A program made the translations under genes and the position numbers. Shown here piece after piece: positions 16,421-28,428 of a stretch of DNA of 64,000 nucleotides. The stretch covers positions 9,583,001 through 9,647,000 of the forward strand of contig NC_134013.1 of NCBI RefSeq assembly GCF_040712315.1, in the 5' to 3' direction. The notes beneath the pieces were generated by a model. It ran no database searches and was not told where the DNA came from. It saw only the letters and a list, made by a program, of their open reading frames with translations. Each line of letters begins with the position of its first letter. Within the stretch, counting starts at the first letter, position 1. The DNA comes from Castanea sativa. Its lineage: Eukaryota; Streptophyta; Magnoliopsida; Fagales; Fagaceae.

Positions 16421-17269
16421 TGTTAGGTTCTAAGACTTTTAGGTTTAAATATATTAGAACACTAATTTGTAATGTTGGCAAACTATGATTAAAACGTTTA
16501 AGTCTTGTTTAAACTGCTCAAAGTATGTGTCTTTTGTGTAAAGTTGGAATCGAGTTGCTGTAGAATTTACTGTGCAATTCTGCCTGACTCGATCAATTGA
16601 GAATTAGATTCGACCGATCAAAAGTCGTGTAGATTAGTTTTTTTGCAGAATTTTCCAACTCAACCAAAGCCCGTTTTACGTGTAAGGTTTTATATTTTGC
16701 CATAGGTATAAAAAGGAAAACCCTAGCAACGTTTTTAGAGGTTGTTGATGCTGTGTGTGTGAATTTTCTATGAGATCTAGAGGTATTTGCCTTCACACAT
16801 ACTTATGGTTATCAAGGATTTAGATTATGTCAAGAACTTGATGATTATTAAGTTGCCACATTAAGAACTTAAAGATATAAAAGTGAGAGTGGGAGTGCGA
16901 GTGCTTGTGCTTCCTGGGAATCTAAGAAGGAAGTAGTCTGTGGACTCAGAGCTGTCATGTGGTCATGGTAGTAAGTTTCCTACTCGAGGTAGCAATAGGA
17001 TGTTAGTAGTCTAAGTCACTATTGTGTAAATTTCAATTCTTTCATAGTGGATTCAGCTTTACCTTGAGGATAGCTAGGTTAAATCCTCCCTAGGTTTTTT
17101 ACCGGTTTGGTTTTCCTGTGTCATCATATCATTGTGTTCTTTATATTTTCGCTGCTTTGCATGATATGATATATTGGTGTTAACTTAGATTTGCTTAATT
17201 TACCTAAGTTAATCACCTGACTAAATAACTAAGTTAATCTGGTTGTTTTAAGGGGTCTAAAAACGTACA
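16421..17269 (+). repeat. 5' LTR of the gag-only element
   Basis: TG...CA ends. Internal TATA-like sequence GGTATAAAAAGGAAAACCC near 16705. It is longer than the 3' LTR because of a segment near 17034-17060 that the 3' LTR lacks. Confidence 0.92.
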
Positions 17270-17271
17270 AG

Positions 17272-17283
17272 TGGTATCAGAGC
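17272..17283 (+). other. Primer-binding site (initiator tRNA-Met type)
   Basis: TGGTATCAGAGC two bases after the LTR end is the complement of the plant initiator tRNA-Met 3' end, the standard Copia primer site. Confidence 0.9.
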
Positions 17284-17342
17284 AAGTAGCTCTTTTGTTG
17301 AAGATCTTTTGATCTTTGAGCTGATCCTTGACCTCTGCTGTT

Positions 17343-19168
17343 ATGGAACACGGACACTTTCTTGTTATTCCTCCTCATTTTGATGGGAATAATTATACTT
17401 ACTAGAAAGTCAGGATGAAAGCATTCCTGAAATCCATTGATGAGAAAGTCTGGAACTCCGTTAAATATGGATGGGAGAAGCCCACTACTCTTGTGAGTGA
17501 GTGGCAAACTTCTCAGAAAGAAGCAGCTGCTTTCAATAGCAAAGCTATGAATGCTATCTTTAATGCTGTTTCTATGGAGGAATTTAAGAGGAACTCTAAT
17601 GTTAAGGTTACTCATACTGCTTGAAATATCCTCCAGACTATGCATGAAGGTACAAAGGCAGTTAAAATTAATAAGTTGCAGAAATTAACTACTAGATTTG
17701 AAAGCATTAGGATGTCTGATGATGAATCTTTTGATGAATTCTATGCTAAACTTAATGATATTGTTAATTTTGCATATAATCTAGGTGAAATCTATGATCA
17801 ACCTAAAATTGTTAGGAAGATTCTTAGATCTTTGACTGAGGACTTTAGACCCAAAGTGACTGCCATCACTGAAAGCAAGGATGTGGACTTTATCCCTGTT
17901 GATGAACTTGTAGGATCTCTTCAGTCCTATAAGTTGGACCTACCTAAGACTAGCAAATCCAAATCAATGGCTCTTAAGTCTGTTGATGTGAGTGGATTTG
18001 ATGATGAGTTCTCTGCTATAGAGATTGCATATCTTGCCAGAACTTTAGAAACTTTCTTAAGAACAACAACAGAAGGGCAAGAGGTAAGAACACTGCTGAA
18101 CCTAGAAATTTTAGGAGGAATGATCCCACTAAAGTTAATAACACTGAAAAAACTAAAGAAAAAGTAGATCAACCTTTTAATAATTCTATGGGACAACAAT
18201 GTTTTGGATGTCAAGGGTATGGTCATATGAAATTTGAATGTCCTACATACTTGAGGTCTAAGGGTAAGGCTATGGCTGTAACCCTTAGTGATGATGAAGT
18301 TTCTGATGATGAGTCTGGTTGTGATGAGGATGGAAACTTCATTGCTTTCACTAATATTGCTGTAGTTGATGAAAGTGTTGCTGTTGAGGAGAACCCTTCT
18401 GATGGGGAACTCTCCGAGGATGCAGATTTTCAAGAAGCCTACAATAAATTTTGCAAAGTTACTGCAAAGGATGCTATGAATGTTGATATAGGCTTAAAGA
18501 AAATTGCATCTCTTGAGCTTGAAAAGAAAAATTTGCTTGTGAAATTGTTTGATGCAAATGAACTGTTGAATAATGTGAAGACTATAAACATGCTCTTACT
18601 TGATAAAGTCAAGAATTTGGAACATGATTTATCTGTTGCTAGAGAACAAACTAATAGGTCTGCTAGTTCCAAACTTGATCATATGTTGAGTGTTCAAAAG
18701 TCTCATTTAGACAAAACTAGGTTAGGTTTTGTAGAAAGCATCTCTGTTTCTGAAACACACTCCACAAACTTTGTTCCTTCTTCTGAGCCACCTATGTGTG
18801 AGGTTGTCAAGCCTGTAGAAGTCATACCTCCTAGAAAAATTAGGGTTGATCTTCAAGAGTCTAAACCTAAGACTTCTAATCCTTTTAAGGGCAAGTTGCA
18901 TAACAGACCTGCATGGGTTTGTCATTTTTGTGGAAAGTCTGGCCACATTCGTTCAAACTGTTTCAAGTTGCAAGCTGCTAAACGAACAAATAAACCAAAA
19001 GTACCTGTGCCTCAGGCACAAGATCCTATGGTACTTATTGGTGAGTTGGTAAAGGCTTTAAACCTTTATTCCAATTCTGGAGTTGCAAGTCATTCTAATG
19101 TGAATAAGAACTCCAATGCTCAAGGTGCATCTAAAAAGCTTTTGGTGCAAAAGGCTCAATCTAAGTGA
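17343..19168 (+). pseudogene. Broken Copia gag (UBN2-type) with two zinc knuckles
   Basis: Opens at 17343 (MEHGHFLVIPPHFDG). In-frame stops lie near 17403 (TAG) and 17622 (TGA), both where Trp is likely. A one-base frameshift falls near 18040, after which the frame runs to 19168. The middle part (KINKLQKLTTRFESIRMSD... KILRSL) matches the UBN2 capsid-type gag of Copia elements. Two CCHC zinc knuckles follow, CFGCQGYGHMKFEC and CHFCGKSGHIRSNC (both CX2CX4HX4C), separated by a Glu/Lys/Leu-rich coiled-coil-like stretch. No pol frame follows. Confidence 0.9.
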
Positions 19169-21216
19169 GTCTTTTTGACATGGTGCTTGTGATTTATTGC
19201 TCTACTCTTTATGACCATTTTTTTTTTTTGGTATTTATTGTTTTGTTTTCTTCGTTTTTCTAGGATTTGCATTACATAATATTCATGCATTTCATTCTAG
19301 GTTGTTTTTGTTTTTGTTTTTGTTTCATCAAAAATAAAAAAAAAAGGAAAAGGAAAACAAAATGTGTTTTGCATTGTTTTCTTGGATTTGAAATCAAGGT
19401 TGACCATATTATCTTTACATAACATGATTATGTACCTTATTTAGGTTGGATGAGCTTATTTTATTGCACTTTACTAGTGTGAGCTTTGTAATACTTGTTG
19501 TGTGGGAAGATGTTTATAGTTTTTGATCACATGATTTTTATTTTGAAATCCCATGCTTTTAATTGTCGGACTTGAACTTATTGAGAAATGCATAAATAAC
19601 TATCTTACCACTGTTTATTAGCCAATCATGAACATCTTAGTGCATATCGTAAGATAGCCCCAAGGCGTTGGTCTCTAACCAGAAGTACTCAAGATAGTGT
19701 AGCACATGCACAAAAAGATCATAAGGTGTAGCCTCGGTTTAAATGCTAAAATTGGTGTGTACATTATCCTGGCTAATTCTTAATAAGTTTCTGATCAAAT
19801 AAAATTGGTGTGTACATTATAAGGCAAATTAAGAAACTTACATGATTGCAAGCTTTTATTCTAGAAGATGTGAGAGTTATATGATGTAACTCTTTAGGTG
19901 ATAGTCTCTTTTAATTGTATGTGATGGATTTTGTAGAAAGTGTGCTTAATTACTATTCATATATCACCTCACATGTCTCTCAAGCTTTTGCTAATTGCAC
20001 ACACTACACATGTTACTCTTTGCTAAACTTTGTACATGTTATTGTGTGTGATTTTGGTTGGCCATCCAAGATTGAAACTTCCTTGAGTTTAAATGCAAAA
20101 TGTGTTTTGAAGTTTGAGACTTTAAAGTGAATTGAGTGAAAATCTTAATTTTTGGGAAATCTGGGCTTAAATTCTGTGTTTTTGAAAAGTATTTCATCTC
20201 ATACTCATGCATTTTATTCATAAAATTCTTTGCTTTGAGGAGTTCCTGCATAAAAATGCTTTGTTTTTTAAAAATCTGATTTTTCCAGAATTTCGATTGA
20301 TCAAAACTGTTTCTCGATCGATCGAAATTGCGCTTAAAATTTTGGTAAACTTCTGTCTATTTCAATCCGTACTCGATCGCTGTTGGATCAATCGAAGACA
20401 TTTTTGATCGATCAAACCTAATTTTTGACCGATTGAAAATCGCACAGGAAGTTTTTTTTTAAAAAAGGTTTGAGTTTCACGTGTTCTTCACTTTTCAAAA
20501 CTTTTCAAACTTTTTCTCTCTCTTTTCAACCAGTCTAAGAGTCAAAGCTTATTTTTTGTCATTTTTCTCCTAATCTTTTGCAAGGTTTTTGTCTTCTAAG
20601 GCTGGTAAGACCATTCTACCCTTTATTTTTCATTTATTTTCAGTTTTCATGCATTAAAATCATACATGTAAAGGGTATTTCGCATCTAAGGTTTTTTAGG
20701 GGTTTTTGATGATTTAGGCTATTTTTTTCATAATTGATCTTTAGGTTTTTGTTATGAGTTGATATACAACAGTTTTTGATGATTTAATTTGATCAATTTG
20801 GAGTTTTGTGAAAGATTTGAAAATCTAGGGTTTGAAATTACCTAAATTGGGAATTTTGTTCAATTCAGTATAATTTGATGAAATTAGCTTGTTTGATTGA
20901 TTAATTGGATCATTTTAATGTGTTATCTATCTTATGTGATGATCAATTGGTCAATTTCTTGAAAATTGTACAAGTGATTTTTCAAAATTTTGGGATTTTT
21001 TGTTCTAACCTCTATGCTCAAGCCAATTTTATGATTTTAAAGCTAATTTGAACTTATTCTCACTGCATTAGATCATGCATCAATGTTATTTTTGTTCATG
21101 CATCATATAGATTTGACATTTTCTATATTGTTTTGTGTTAACTTGCAATCTGCCCTTGGTTTTCTCATGTTTTCTTTTTTGGTTCTTTTTTGTTTGTCTG
21201 TTCTTTCCTTAGCATC
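19169..21216 (+). other. Non-coding interior of the gag-only element
   Basis: About 2 kb without an ORF of note. At 20290-20440 there is a cluster of GATCGATC-type palindromes (TCTCGATCGATCGAAATT and relatives), resembling motifs in this element's LTRs. Confidence 0.6.
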
Positions 21217-22299
21217 ATGCTTAGAAAAACTAAAGTCAATAGGACATCCTCTTCTTCTTCTGCTCCATCCTTTGAGAGCGAGAGATTCTTGAGTGAGAAA
21301 CACCAAGCTACCTTTGAGACACTTAATCTTAAGAGGAACATTTGGACTGAGAGGCGGGTTCTTTTAGATGAGCTAGACTCCAAGATTAGGAGAAAGTTTG
21401 AGCGTAGGGGTTCGTTGTCTTTGTTAGATATTTCTTATCCCCCTCGGACCACCTTGATTAGAGAGTTCTATTCTAACATCTCTATTCATGTCTATGATTC
21501 CAACACCTTACTTAGGAGTTAGATTCATGGTAATGAGTACAACATTACCCCTTCGGTAGTGGCTGCTGCTCTTGGGTTGCCTCTTGTTCAGCATCTTGTC
21601 TATCCTTATGATGTGTTTCCTCCCCTAGACGACATCATGTCTTACATCACTGGGACTTCTATCCAGTAGGGTTCTGATCCTCGAATCAATACTGCTAAGC
21701 TCACTGAGGTCCACTATCTCTACTTTCGGATTGTTTGTCATTCCTTGTGGCCTATCTCTCATCTGCACATCATCCCTATTGAGCGATGTGTGTTTTTGTA
21801 TGCTCTTGTTACTGATGCTCCTATCAGTTTTTCTCATCTGTTTATTCGTTCCTTGAACGAGATTCATCGGAGTAGTTCTACTACTCATGCTTTTTTCTTC
21901 CCTGTTTTTATTCATAGGATTCTTCTTCATCTTGGTTTAGAGGAGTTTCCCGCGCATATTATAGCTCTAATAGGTGCCACCTTTCTTAGGCAAAGGGCTA
22001 CTCAGTTGAGAGCAAGCTCTAAACGTCCTAGGGTTGAGTCTTCTGGTGTCGTACCTCCTTCTTCGCCCTCCTCTACAGGTGATACTTCTGCTGAAGCATC
22101 TGACGATCCTACTGCTGCTGCTGCTGATGTTCCTCCGCCTTCTACTTCGGATGATTCAGACATTCGACGTATGTTAGAGACTGTCATGACCGTTGAGGCG
22201 GCTTATGGTTAGCTTTTGGTGGACATGTTTGATGAGCTTTGTGCCTTGCAAGCAGATTTGGAGAGTTTTCAACCACTACCTCCTTTTGATGATGAGTGA
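21217..22299 (+). pseudogene. Second ORF of the gag-only element, 'putative plant transposon protein'-like, broken
   Basis: One reading frame from ATG 21217 to TGA 22297-22299 with in-frame TAGs near 21520, 21667 and 22210, no frameshift needed. It begins MLRKTKVNRTSSSSSAPSF. A central part (FYSNISIHVYDSNTLLRS, then ITPSVVAAALGLP) resembles the 'putative plant transposon protein' domain found in many plant retroelements (recalled as PF20167). A Ser/Pro/Thr-rich tail and an acidic end (PLPPFDDE) follow. It lies where pol or an envelope-like ORF would be. Its function is unknown. Confidence 0.7.
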
Positions 22300-22800
22300 G
22301 TGCATATATGGTGTAAAGAGGAGTTTTTGTTGTTAGGGGAGCTTTTTAGTTTGTTTGGAGCTGTGGAGTTTTTAGATTGTATCTAGGTGCTTCACTCTGT
22401 ATATATTTTTTTGGCTCATGTTGTTTGTGTTAGGTTATCCATGATAGGGGGAGATATTTTGTTTTGCTTATCTGTTTCTTGTTTCACATTGTGCTACATT
22501 GTTTATTGATTTATACATGAGGTTATTCATGATATATGTCTTGTAGTTTATGATTTTTGTGAAATCAAGTAGTTATGTTGTTTTACTTGTATTTTTCACA
22601 TATGCGTTTATGTGTTTGTTAAGTGTTACAGGAACATACAGGTTGATTCAGTCGTACTGCTGTCTACACTTGCAACTGATGGATAGTAGTTAAGTTGAAT
22701 TTGTTATATTGGGCTTTGTTTTTGTAATGGGCTCTTTATATGTAAACTTTGAGCATTTTGTTGTATTTGTGTTTTGTCACGGATTGCCAAAGGGGGAGTT

Positions 22801-23611
22801 TGTTAGGTTCTAAGACCTTTAGGTTTAAATGTATTAGAACACTAATTTGTAATGTTGGCAAACCATGATCAAAACGTTTAAGTCTTGCTTAGACTACTCA
22901 AAGTATGTGTTTTTTATGTAAAGTTGGAATCGAGTTGCTGCAAAATTTACTGTGCAATTCTGCCTGGCTCGATCAATCGAAAATTAGACTCGACCGATAG
23001 AAAGTCGTGCGGATTTTTTTTTCTGCAGAATTTTCCAACTTAGTCCAAGCGCGTTTTATGTGTAGGGTTTTATGTTTTGCCATAGGTATAAAAGAGAAAA
23101 CCCTAGCCACGTTTTTAGAGGTTGTTGATGCCGTGTGTGTGAATCTTCTGTGAGATCTAGAGGTGTTTGTCTTCACACATACTTAGAGTTATCAATGATC
23201 AAGATTATTTCAAGAACTTGATGATCATTCAGTTGCTACATTAAGAGCTTAGAGATATACAAGTGGGAGTGCTTGTGCTTGTTGGGAATCCAAGAAGGAA
23301 GTAGTCCGTGGACTCGGAACTGTCACGTGGTCGTGGTAGTAAGTTTCCTACTCGAGGTAGCAATAGGATGTTAGTGATCTAAGTTGCTATTGTATAAATT
23401 TCACCTTGAGGATAGCTAGGTTAAATCCTCCCCAGGTTTTTTACCGGTTTGGTTTTCCTGGGTCATCATATCATTGTGTTCTTTATATTTCCGCTACTTT
23501 GCATGATATAATATATTTGTGTTAACCTAGATCTACTTAATTTACCTAAGTTAATCACTTGGCTAAATAACTAGGTTAATCTGATTGTTTTAAGGGGTTT
23601 AAAAACGTACA
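22801..23611 (+). repeat. 3' LTR of the gag-only element
   Basis: Same ends as the 5' LTR; preceded directly by a purine tract and followed by the CTTTT duplication. Confidence 0.92.
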
Positions 23612-23669
23612 CTTTTTATTTATCTCTAAACGGAGAGAAATCAATTTGTAATAAAGAGTTGGTAAATAA

Positions 23670-23675
<6 letters not shown>

Positions 23676-23717
<42 letters not shown>
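23676..23717. repeat. (AT)n microsatellite
   Basis: About 20 uninterrupted AT units just past the retrotransposon. Confidence 0.9.
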
Positions 23718-23718
<1 letters not shown>

Positions 23719-23879
23719 ATACATCTTTTAAAAATTTATTCCACTTTGTATATAAAGAATAATAAATAATTTTAAATAACTTGATACTTTATTCACCTTT
23801 ATATTTATTAACTACCAAATTTTTATCATGGAATTGATCCTTTTTCACATGGAAATTGGTTTCTGTTGGCATATTTGGC

Positions 23880-24000
23880 AGTAGACCAACTAACTCTATG
23901 CCCAATTTTTTTTTAAGGCTATTTTTGTTTTAAGCTAACCCTTTTAGCAGTGTTTGGGTCATAACTTTGTAGGCAAATTTTTATGACAATCGTGACATGT
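23880..24000. repeat. Dispersed direct repeat, copy 1 (copy 2 at 27385-27480)
   Basis: The segment from CCAACTAACTCTATGCCCAA through GCAGTGTTTGGGTCATAACT recurs at 27385-27480 with about 80% identity by eye. No coding content; origin unknown. Confidence 0.55.
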
Positions 24001-25620
24001 TGTATTGGTATACCGTAACGAGAGGCAGCCTTTTGAAGTTGTCTGTTTAATTTAAAAATTGGTGCTTGTACTGAAAGCATCTGAGTTTTTCACCCTTTAT
24101 TTTCTATTAATACCTAGGAATCAATGTTGCAAATTCGGGTTCGGGTGCAAGTGCGGGTGCGATGTGATGACTTGGCAATTTAAAAAAAAAAAGGGTATGG
24201 ATGTGATGGGATACATTTATTAATAAATTATTATTTTTATTTTTATTTAAATTTTTTATATATTGCTAAGTATATTTTTTCATATAATAGTACACATATA
24301 CCAATTTAAGAGCAATAGTAGAGACAAGACGAAGAGAACGTGTAAGAGAGAGTTTGAGATGAGTTTAGGGTTTTTTCTTTAAATTAGGATGTCAAAATAG
24401 TGTGTTTTGACAAAATTTTTACCTTTTTTTTTTAAACACTTATTTTGGCCCATATCGGATTGATTCGGAGCCTGTTTTGGCCCGTTTCAAACCAAATTGG
24501 ACTAAATCAAAAACAGGGAAAAAAAATTTGGTTGCAGATGCGCGTTCAACTGTGTCTGAGGCCACACGTGCAACCGGTCCACGGCTGCACAACGCGTCTA
24601 TGCTTTCCAGATTAATACTAAAATAATAATTAGACTATGTTTGGTAACCGTTTTTTTTTTCCTCTTAATTTTCTATTTTCTAGGACAAAAAACTTGTTTG
24701 GTAACTCAAAACAAAGGAAATTGAAAACAACTCTTTAGCTATTTTCAGTTTCTTGGTTTTAAACGCCATAGAACACAATACATGATGAAAAAAAAAAGCA
24801 TTTTAGTGAAACAAAACAGTGAATTCGTTCTCTTTTTTTTTTTTTTTTTTCTTTCACACGCAACTAAATCATTTATTCTCTATTATGAGAGAAAATTGAA
24901 GAGAGGTCATCAACCTCCCTTTTTGTTTTGTTTTTGTCGTGTTTGTTCTAACAGCCCACTTACAGAACTCTATTAAATAAGATGCATTAAATGAACACTA
25001 AGATTCCTAAACAAAACAAAAAAAAATTACCAAATCAAATGGGAAAAAACTAAAATTAAAGAACGAATTTTGGTCACAAACTTGGTTATAGCTAATGGTT
25101 ATAACTCTAGTTAATAGTTTTTTTATTAGATGTGAATTTTTACAAATTTACTATTGCATTACAAATTTTTTTAATATCATTTGTGCTTGCAAAATTTTTA
25201 GAAGATTAAAAATTAATAGTTATGTTATCAATCAAGTTTTTAAATTTCAAATTTTTGTAGTATAAAATTATGCATAAAAGATAAAATTGTGAATTGAATA
25301 GTAAATAACATCTAATTTACGTGAAATTTGCCATGTATATTAAATTTAACTCCAATTAGGGTCTTGGGAAATGAATGGAAACTTGGCTGATTTGAGTAAC
25401 ATTTAAATTTAACTTTATTCTATGCACAATTTTTTTTTTTTTTTTTTTTTATAAAAATTCGTCCTTTTTCCTCTTTATCAAAACTAGTTATATAAGATAA
25501 AATTTTTTTTTTTGGTCCAAATAAGATGTTTAAAAACCATCTGTAATGGTCAAATCATAATTTCTTCTCTTTTTAGATGAGTGAAATGAAAAATTATAAT
25601 TTCTTTAGTTACCAAATAAG
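24001..25620. other. AT-rich spacer
   Basis: No supported gene. Several long T-runs (24833-24850, 25432-25450) and low-complexity ORFs only. Confidence 0.6.
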
Positions 25621-25639
25621 TTGATAAAAGATTATCCTA

Positions 25640-25960
25640 AACCATTAAATTGTGTGTGTGTCTATATATATAGCCCTCACGCTCTCCTGGCTTCACGGGC
25701 CTTACTGTTCGGATCTGGGACTTTTTACAATGGCGGTGGCGCCAACGACGGTGAGATCGACACAACAACGAAGTATCATAAGGTCAGGCAGACACGGACA
25801 GAAGATGAAAGACACAACAGCACTATCGGCCAAGGAAAGAATGGCTCTGATACCATAAAGGGGGAAGGACGACAACGCAGAAGGCGGAAGCACAACAGAT
25901 AGCAGATATATGGATTAGTTCAAAGTAAATAATTGAAAGTATATATATATTTAGTGTTGT
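25640..25960 (-). mobile_element. Remnant of an LTR retrotransposon with primer-binding site
   Basis: GGCTCTGATACCA at 25843-25855 is the minus-strand form of a tRNA-Met primer site. On that strand it is preceded by LTR-like sequence and followed by GC-richer, gag-leader-like sequence. No LTR pair or ORF could be defined, so this is a fragment at best. Confidence 0.35.
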
Positions 25961-26387
25961 TTATCATATGGTATCAATTCAAATTTTGAGTATATTTGAA
26001 CATAATAAATGTCAACTCCTTGGAAATTTCAATTCTTGCAACTTCATATTCTTAGAAATTCTCTGTTACACATTCACACTCAAACTCAAGAAGTGTTAGG
26101 GTGGACATTGAGAAGTGAGGACTTTAAATTTCTTCTAATAATGGGATAAATAGATTTTAATTGAATTTTTACTGTTATTCTTTGTTTCTATCTCAATTGT
26201 AGAGCTTATTTGCAATTGCAAGTACTGTGCATGAGTACGCACAACGCTTGAAAAAGAGGTTCAAATATATTTTAGAGAATGGATTTTTAGAGAATGGCAT
26301 GCACATCATATTAGTACACTTGCAAAGCCCTATTATATACCTTTTGAGATTTGATCAAATAAACATTTCTTAACCATTTTCAGAATC

Positions 26388-26921
26388 AACAGTGCATGTT
26401 GATAAATTAAACATAAAAGGCTCTTTCACATTTAGAACTACCAGATCACTTATATGGTGAGGGTTTTCTTGGCCAAAGCTTGAAGAAGATAAAGGGCTTT
26501 GCGTTTAAAGCTATACTCCTCCGGCTGAAAATGTCGTGTCAGAGACTACTCATTCATCTAACGCTCCTGTCATTGACAACGTGTCAGAGTATTTTATCGG
26601 AGTGAAGGGCAGTATTGAATATCGAACACTTGATGAAGATGCTTCCAAATACGAAATTGTTCGCGGACCACTAACTGTAACTTCGACATGGAAACCAAAA
26701 GGGGTCCAAATTCTTGGACCCGAACTCCTGAAGTTGGGAAATTGGACCGAGAATGAAAGATTAAGAAACTTGTGTCATGAAATATTCGAAAATTAGTCAA
26801 ATATTCAGGGGAACGTTTCTATTGGTGGTCTTGATCTTGAAGAAGAAGAACATGCAACTCCCACAAACCCTGAGAGTCAAAAGAAGCTAACTGGGGAGCA
26901 AAAAGATGCAGAACTCAATGG
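26388..26921 (+). pseudogene. Unrecognised gene fragment (exon-like)
   Basis: An acceptor-like TTTTCAG precedes 26388 and a donor-like AATG|GTATGC follows 26921. The best frame (26536-26796) reads SEYFIGVKGSIEYRTLDED and LGPELLKLGNWTENERLRNL, a normal globular composition; a TAA at 26794 breaks it, then the frame continues (EEEEHATPTNPESQKKLTGE). I do not recognise the family. It may be an exon of a decayed gene; no neighbouring exons were found. Confidence 0.35.
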
Positions 26922-28428
26922 TATGCTTTCTTGTTCAATAAGAGTAAGGGAAGTGTAGTTAGCTTAAGCGATCGAGTAGCATGTAACTAGGTCGATCAGT
27001 CTCCTTTCAATCAAGCAAAATGGACTTTTTTGTTTTCTTGATATTTTTTCTCACTCTTTTAATAGATTTTAGTTTGATGTATGATACTGAGGGTTACAGA
27101 TTGGCCATTTAGTTTAGCTGGAGAAAATGGTGTTTTTTTTTTTTTTTTTTTTCTAGTCAGAAATGGATTCTTCTGATATATGATGAAAATTTGAAGATTG
27201 TTAACGTAGAAAATTAATGTATTGAATTTCATTTAGACAGAAATATTATGCTGATTGTTATTGTTATTGTTAGGTTGTTGTTGTTGTTCTTCTTTTAATG
27301 AATGCTTTTATTTATTTAACCAATTTAATTTTAAAATAACGACTTCCCTGTGAGAGCTGCATGTTCTTCTTCTAGATCAAGACCAGCCAACTCTTTGCCC
27401 AATTTTTTGTTAAAACGCTAATTTTGTTTTAAGTTGATCATTTTTGCAGTGTTTGGGACATAACTTCGTAGACAATTTTGTTATTCCACAACTGGAGACG
27501 TGATTGGTGTAACAAAGTGTTTTTTTTATGTTTTTTTTTTTTATGATTCAATAATACAATTATAGGAGATATGGTGATGCAAAATATATATATGTTAAGA
27601 GATGAAGATTTTTAATTCTAGAAATCCTTGTCAGAAACACCGTAAAATACCAATTGTGATAAAAGACTCATGGCAATAGTGAACTAGAGTTAACAAACAT
27701 AAAAGGTGTAACGTAAATTTAATTTATATTCTTCCAAATTTCCAAAGTCTTTCTTAAAAACAAATTGAACTAATATTTTTTTGATAATTTGATAGTTATA
27801 ATAATGGAAGGGGGAATTGAAACTTGGATATTTTCATTGGAAACACAAGAAAGTGCTGGTTGAGTTACAAATCCCTTAGCAAAATTGAGTTGATATTGAA
27901 TTTTGGAAGGCAACCCTGTCAAGCATTTAATTCCCTCCGAATTTGTTTTAGAGTTGAATTTCTTGCTGATTTTTTTGGTCTGGGTCTGTGCTGAATCACG
28001 CCCATGTCAGGGTTCATTAAAATCATGAATCCTGACGCTTCACAATGTAAAGAAAGCTAAAGATTTGATCTCCATCACAAACAAGATAAAGGAAATGACT
28101 TCATTCAAATAACTTTTATGTATATTCTGCTACAATATAGTTACTTAATTTAAAGCCACAAACCAGTTCTTTTTCCTCAACATAAGGTTACCAAAACTCA
28201 GGATTTGATCCATCAAAGTGATTGCTTGACGCATATGTTCATACACACGCACACCAGAAACATAACTTGAACATATGCGAGAAGAGCTCAAAAGGTGATG
28301 ATAGCTATTTTTAATTACAACTTCTTTATTTATGTAAACATCACTCTGGATGACAAACTATTGTGTGAATATACAAGCATACAAATCAAGAAGTGCCAAC
28401 ATACCGCCACACTGCACGAATCTCTTAT
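26922..28428. other. Spacer 3' of the Sec14-like gene
   Basis: Contains the second copy of the dispersed repeat (27385-27480). Otherwise AT-rich without a supported gene. The 3' untranslated region of the Sec14-like gene should lie just below 28429. Confidence 0.5.

Larger units (their letters stand above)
16421..23611 (+). mobile_element. Non-autonomous Copia-type LTR retrotransposon with gag but no pol
   Basis: 5' LTR 16421-17269 (849 bp), 3' LTR 22801-23611 (811 bp), both starting TGTTAGGTTC and ending ACGTACA. Perfect target duplication CTTTT at 16416-16420 and 23612-23616. The primer-binding site TGGTATCAGAGC (17272-17283) matches the 3' end of initiator tRNA-Met. A purine tract (AAAGGGGGAGTT) precedes the 3' LTR. 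The 5.5-kb interior has a broken gag and a second broken ORF, separated by about 2 kb of non-coding sequence. No protease, integrase, reverse transcriptase or RNase H motif was found, so it would depend on a partner element. LTR differences are mainly indels plus scattered substitutions. Confidence 0.93.

Noticed and set aside
22002..22187. Acidic/Ala-rich minus-strand ORF
   Set aside because: Shadow of the Ser/Pro/Ala-rich tail of the second ORF of the gag-only element.
25621..25902. 93-codon ORF rich in Arg/Thr
   Set aside because: It spans a retrotransposon primer-binding site and has no protein-like pattern.
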